A program made the position numbers and the translations under genes. Below are positions 59,624 to 64,000 of a stretch of 64,000 bases of DNA, piece by piece (positions within the stretch are counted from its first letter, which is position 1; every line of letters starts with the position of its first letter). The stretch is from Sternotherus odoratus. Its lineage: Eukaryota > Chordata > Testudines > Kinosternidae. The notes beneath the pieces are model-generated. The model saw only the letters and a list, made by a program, of their open reading frames with translations. It ran no database searches and was not told the DNA's origin. The stretch lies in the NCBI GenBank assembly GCA_032164245.1, contig JAVMKO010000001.1, positions 83,449,892-83,513,891 on the forward strand, read 5' to 3'.

Positions 59624-59785
59624 AGTTAACAAAGTCCTGTGGCACCTTAAAGACTAACTATAAAGTTTTGAAGCATGAGCTTTCGTGGGCTAATACCCAC
59701 TTCGTCGGATGGGTATTAGCCCACGAAAGCTCATGCTTCAAAACTTTATAGTTAGTCTTTAAGGTGCCACAGGACTTTGTTAACT
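59624..59785. repeat. Perfect 76-bp inverted repeat with 10-base loop
   Basis: The left arm 59624-59699 (beginning AGTTAACAAAGTCCTGTGG) is the exact reverse complement of 59710-59785. The loop CTTCGTCGGA lies at 59700-59709. The tail CAGACTAACACGGCTACC follows the right arm. The sequence belongs to a repeat family common in turtle genomes whose name I cannot give. Confidence 0.93.
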
Positions 59786-60581
59786 CTGCTATTCCAGACT
59801 AACACGGCTACCACCCTGATTCTTGACAGCACAAGGAAGACACAGAGCTACCTTCTTTCTCCATCCAGGCCCCTCTACTGAGTTCAGAATCACCACAGCA
59901 ATAAATTCAGTGTTTAAGATACAACTTGTATTTTTGACCTAGATATTTTGCTGGTAATCACTCATTTCCAGAGCAGAATATGTTTCTAAACCAGAGCTGG
60001 CAAAAGCCAGTGAGTCTGCACTGATTTTTTGCATGTGCAAACTACTTGATAAAATGCTCGGTCTACACATTGGTTGTTTTTTGTTCATTAAATTGTTTCA
60101 CCCGCCTTGAATGGGAACTGCAAGCACTTTGATTAATAGATGGGAAAACAGACCAGCTCCATTGAAGGTTTTGGAAGTGCCTTTGAATCCCTCATTGAAA
60201 TGTATGCTCTTTAGTAGCTGCCGAGCAATACATCTCTGTGACTCAACACAGCTACTTCCTACCACCACAGTTTTTAAAAACGCCCTCGAATGGAAGAGTG
60301 CACCAATGTCCCACAGAGCCAGGCTATGGCAAGACTTTATTTATCTTCCTGTTACTAATAAGTCCTGCACTTAAAGTGCAAATCTAAAAACGACCAGTGT
60401 AGCTCACTCTAACTATACCAGCAAAGCCTAATGAGTAGAGAAAAAGGAGTGCTGCAGCAAGTCCAAATTTATTCTGCTGCTTTGATCAACTCTGCTGTGA
60501 ATGCACATGGAGAGAAAATAGCTTCATGTTTTTATTTTTTAATATTGTGGCTTATGTGCTACAGTAACATTTGTTCTACTT

Positions 60582-60764
60582 CGGTGGTTCTCACACAGTG
60601 GTACATGTACCACTGCTGGCACACGGACCACAATCAGCCAATAGGTGGACTGGTTTAAAGTCTAGTGTCAACAAGAATCCATTGTAGCCGAGCTGATTAG
60701 TTACAAGATAGCATACAGAGTTTTAGGTGAGCTACAGTAGGACTTAATGTTTGAGAACAGCGGT
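60582..60764. mobile_element. hAT-type element (183 bp)
   Basis: It starts CGGTGGTTCTCACACAGTGG and ends TGTTTGAGAACAGCGGT. The flanks TTCTACTT (60574-60581) and TTCTATTT (60765-60772) match 7 of 8. Confidence 0.65.
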
Positions 60765-61311
60765 TTCTATTTCACTGATTTCAGCATGAAGTCTTGATTC
60801 TCCTGTAACTTATACCAGTATAAACTTGATCCACTCCACTGACATCAGCAGAGGTACTCCCCGTTTACAACATGGCATGGAAGAGGAGAATTGGACCCCA
60901 GAACTCTGGAGCGATATGCCAGAGAAAGAAGCCTTTTCAATCTAAGCAGGAGATCTTGTCATTAAAAGTAAACTTCAGCGTACTCTCCAGATGTTATTAG
61001 AGGACTGACATTACACCTCTCAGCTCAGTTGGGTTCCAAGCTGGAAGGCATCATGTGCATGTTTGCTATCTAAAAATCAACCTGTGGAAAGGTCCCATCT
61101 CGGGTTTACTGGCCTTTAAGAATTTTTGGAAAGCATACTGTTGAAGTTTCATTTAATGACACCTCCTGCACAGATTAACAAGGCTTCTTCCCTGAAAGAA
61201 ACATGCTGAATTGATCTACATCAGAGTACCATATGTGGGTGGAAATGGGGATGGGGGGGAAAGTACAGGGTCAGCCAAACAGACACACACAAAATTTAGG
61301 TTTTCATTTCA

Positions 61312-61341
61312 AGTGTGTGGGTGTGGGTGTGGGTGTGTGTG
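61312..61341. repeat. Imperfect GT microsatellite
   Basis: A GTGTGGGTGTGGGTGTGGGT pattern followed by GTGTGTGT. Confidence 0.85.
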
Positions 61342-61654
61342 TAATCTCCACAAGCATCCAAGGTAAATTTCATAGGAGAAAAATGTCAAAAGATTTTATG
61401 TGGTGCAAAAATAAAGATTTGCTTAAGAATTTTGCTCTAAAGATTTCACGATTCCAACAAGAAATGAGTTAACAACCTTCCCACCAACTTATTCCCTTCA
61501 CTGTGCATCTTCATGCATCCTCTGATCCTGCATCAGGATCTGCCAGCATGAACGCTTGTACCCATGTGGAGTCCCGCTGACTTCAGTAAGATTCTGCACT
61601 CTTGCATGGCTCCACATTATTGGATCCAGGAGCATTACTTAGGAGACTCTTCAG

Positions 61655-61725
61655 GTCAGGGACTGTCTTTATGTCTTGCAAAGTATCAAGCACACTGATA
61701 GCGTTTAATAATAATAAATAACAAT
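61655..61725 (-). repeat. Ancient dispersed repeat, reverse copy of the 885-1060 family
   Basis: GTCAGGGACTGTCTTTATGT, then AGTATCAAGCACACTGATAG and TTTAATAATAATAAAT. It is short and diverged. Confidence 0.45.
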
Positions 61726-64000
61726 TCCCTTATTTTTTGTGCTGCAGAAAACTACTGATGGAAATAGCCAGATTTGCTGAACTTAAAGTTACCCACACAC
61801 CCTACCTCTGTTGGTAGATTAAAATAAAAGTGTTTTTTCTTAGCATAGCACATTGCTGTACATAGTTACACTCTTGCCTCCCTATTTGTTCCCAGAAACA
61901 ATTGCCAGGTGGAGGATTCTCAAGAGCAGGTGGGAAACACTGAAAGGAAAAAAATTCTGCTTAAAGTAAGGAACGCTGGGATTGTGGACTAGAACATCTG
62001 GCTCTCTGCTGGTGCAGAGGTCTTTGTGGGGTTACTTCCTGCAGGAAATCTGGAGTAAGCATGTGCAGTAGTAATCAGATACTAAGGAAACCCTTCAGAA
62101 TTGCATTATTGAATGTTCTGCATCACTTCTTGGGGACAATAATTTCCATCACATTTTTGGAACAAAACCATTTGGAGGAGTGACATATTCCAAGCCAGAT
62201 TCTACAAATGCTAAATGCGCTCAACTCCTGCATTACTGGGCCCTAAATAACCAACAGCAACAAAAAAAAACACAAATACAACAACAAAGTCATTCCTTTT
62301 TTGGTTCTTTCCAAATCTGCAGGAATGCAATATTTGGCAGCCAATCTAAAAAGTTCCTGCTACTCCTGCAGAAAGAAGAGTACAAACAAGCCCCTTTCAG
62401 GTCAGCCACGTCCAGCTGGAATCGCAGCTTTGACAAAAGGGGACAAAATGCCTGTGGTCTTTGTTCCCTCTAAAGGCCCAGCAACAAAAACAACAATAAA
62501 AAAAATCATATTTGTGGAAAGCAAAGGAGGCAAAGTTCCTTTATCAAACCTTAACAGTTTGCACGGAGTTTGCCACTTGGCTAGAGCGATCCATCCCAGC
62601 TCTTATACAGGAAGTCACAGTTCAGTTAAAAAGAAAGAAAACCCAAGAGTTAAAGCATCAGTTTGGCTGTGGATCAACCTCAGAGATTCTGCCTTGTCTC
62701 TCCCCTAATTTGAGCAACAAGGTGCAAGCACCCCTCCTCCTCATTACTTACTGTGACTCCATTTGTCACTCTGGCATGTCCAGGATGAGTGAAGAGGCCC
62801 CAAGTGACAGCCAGGTCTCCTGGTTAGCAGTATTGTTTTTCATAAGTATGACTTATTGAAAGAATTGGTATTGAAAGAATCGGTCTGTTTTAAAAATTGC
62901 CCCCTCAGTGGGTTTGCTTGAGCATTTGTTTCTGAAAAGTTGTTTAAAGGGCTGCAAAAGATTCCAGGGTTGGAACCATGCCACAGAGTTGAGCCCAAGG
63001 TAATTCAAAATGAAACTCTAGTGCCATATCCCCCATTAGGGCAGGACAGACTAAATGAATGATGGTCCCATAAGCCCTACCCACGGAATTGCAACAGCAG
63101 GGACTTGCATTACATTTCCAAAGCAGAAGCTTTCTTCCCCTTCAGAAGCCACAATGTGCTGGCATGTTTTTTGAAGGTGACAACCTGGCAAGTGTTTGTT
63201 ATCTAGCTAGTTAATATCTTGCATTCTTGTAGGAGTGGTTTTAACAGCTCTGTCCTTCCAGCCCTGTCTTGATTCCCAGCCCTTACTGCACTGATTCCTT
63301 CCTTTAGAGCTGGTATTTTGTCAGGATTTTCAAGAGCAGATAAAAGCTTGCTGCCAAGTCCCATTCTTCCCCACAATGAGTTTTATAACCCGGCATGTAG
63401 TTTAGTCTGTCTAAACACTGCACTAGTACACTGCCATCAGTTTCCATGGAGACAGTTAACTCCTCAGTGGCCAGTAAGTCTGGCTATATACCTCTTGTTC
63501 TTTTGGCTCATAAAAAGAATGGCAATGCTGGCAGAAGACGGCCGGGCAGGAATACTGCTTTAATGGAGATTTTGGAGCTTCATAGATAGAGTTTGACTTC
63601 AGGCCAGTCAGAAAAAAATGACAACTTTGGTTAAAATCAGTCCATAGTAACCTCATTATATGGGGGAAATCTCTTTTCCTTCCTCCACCTTTGTATTTTG
63701 CACCCCCTTGCAAGTCCCGAGAGCGCAATCCCAGTTATACCCACACTTGATATCTCAGACCAAGGTAAGGCAAAAAATGATGAGCCATAATGAATAAGAG
63801 CCAGTCACTCAAAAATAAAATGAGATCAGCACTTTGACATTGAACTCAGTCAGAAATCCACCAGTCAGAGAAATCTTGTAAACAATGTGATCTGTACAGG
63901 GATATTCCAGAGGGGATGCTACACAGGGCTTCACTGCTTGTCCTGCTTTTAATAGGTCTTGTGTTTCTAGAGAAGATGCAAGTTATCAGAAAGTGTAATT

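Larger units (their letters stand above)
32583..64000 (-). other. TIMP3: TIMP3 intron 1 (at least 31.4 kb), also SYN3 intron 5
   Basis: No TIMP3 exon 1 (signal peptide, CTCSP start) or CpG-rich promoter is present; the one GC-rich block, at 53.5-54.0 kb, is a hAT element. Besides the repeats listed separately I recognise nothing in about 32600-34960, 36050-37415, 37720-42190, 42410-46180, 46800-48740, 48820-49600, 49905-51050, 51175-52680, 52810-53530, 54045-55510, 56475-57080, 57740-58730, 59790-60570 and 60775-64000, other than homopolymer runs. Confidence 0.8.

Overview
This window is vertebrate nuclear DNA, almost all of it intron. It holds part of a nested gene pair. Two internal exons of synapsin III (SYN3) lie on the + strand at 293-449 and 14110-14199. 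Four of the five coding exons of TIMP3, a tissue inhibitor of metalloproteinases, lie on the - strand at 32500-32582, 26007-26118, 24922-25043 and 23246-23443. TIMP3 sits inside the SYN3 intron that follows the exon at 14110-14199, in the opposite direction, which is the arrangement known for synapsin/TIMP gene pairs in animals. TIMP3 exon 1, with its start codon, signal peptide and promoter, is not in the window. The sequence from 32583 to the end is therefore TIMP3 intron 1 (over 31 kb) and at the same time SYN3 intron.

The organism is inferred to be a sauropsid, most likely a turtle. The evidence is the interspersed repeats: CR1 LINE 3' ends with the ATTCTATGATTCTATG tail, many hAT elements with 8-bp target-site duplications, a Harbinger transposon with a paired Myb/SANT-like gene, 'TATGTCTACA'-ended MITEs and MIR-type SINEs. 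No species-level call is possible.

Layout. 1-292 is the end of a SYN3 intron. 293-449 is a SYN3 exon. 450-14109 is a repeat-rich SYN3 intron (hAT with nested CR1, decayed Harbinger with nested CR1, GC-rich composite repeat, MITE, CR1, second hAT). It contains a decayed second copy of the next SYN3 exon at 13085-13163. 14110-14199 is that next SYN3 exon, whose polypyrimidine tract is a (TC)10 microsatellite. 14200 to about 20.2 kb is intron. About 20.3-23.2 kb is the probable TIMP3 3' UTR. 23.2-32.6 kb is the TIMP3 exon 5 to exon 2 body. 32.6-64 kb is intron with hAT, CR1, MITE, microsatellite and foldback repeats. I recognised no other protein-coding, tRNA or rRNA gene.

Function. SYN3 encodes a neuronal synaptic-vesicle phosphoprotein. 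TIMP3 encodes a secreted, matrix-bound inhibitor of metalloproteinases. They do not act in one pathway; the link is positional and possibly regulatory. I found no clearly new molecular system. The most unusual items are the decayed duplicate SYN3 exon, a 162-bp near-perfect foldback, a hAT with a doubled left end, and microsatellites placed next to splice sites.
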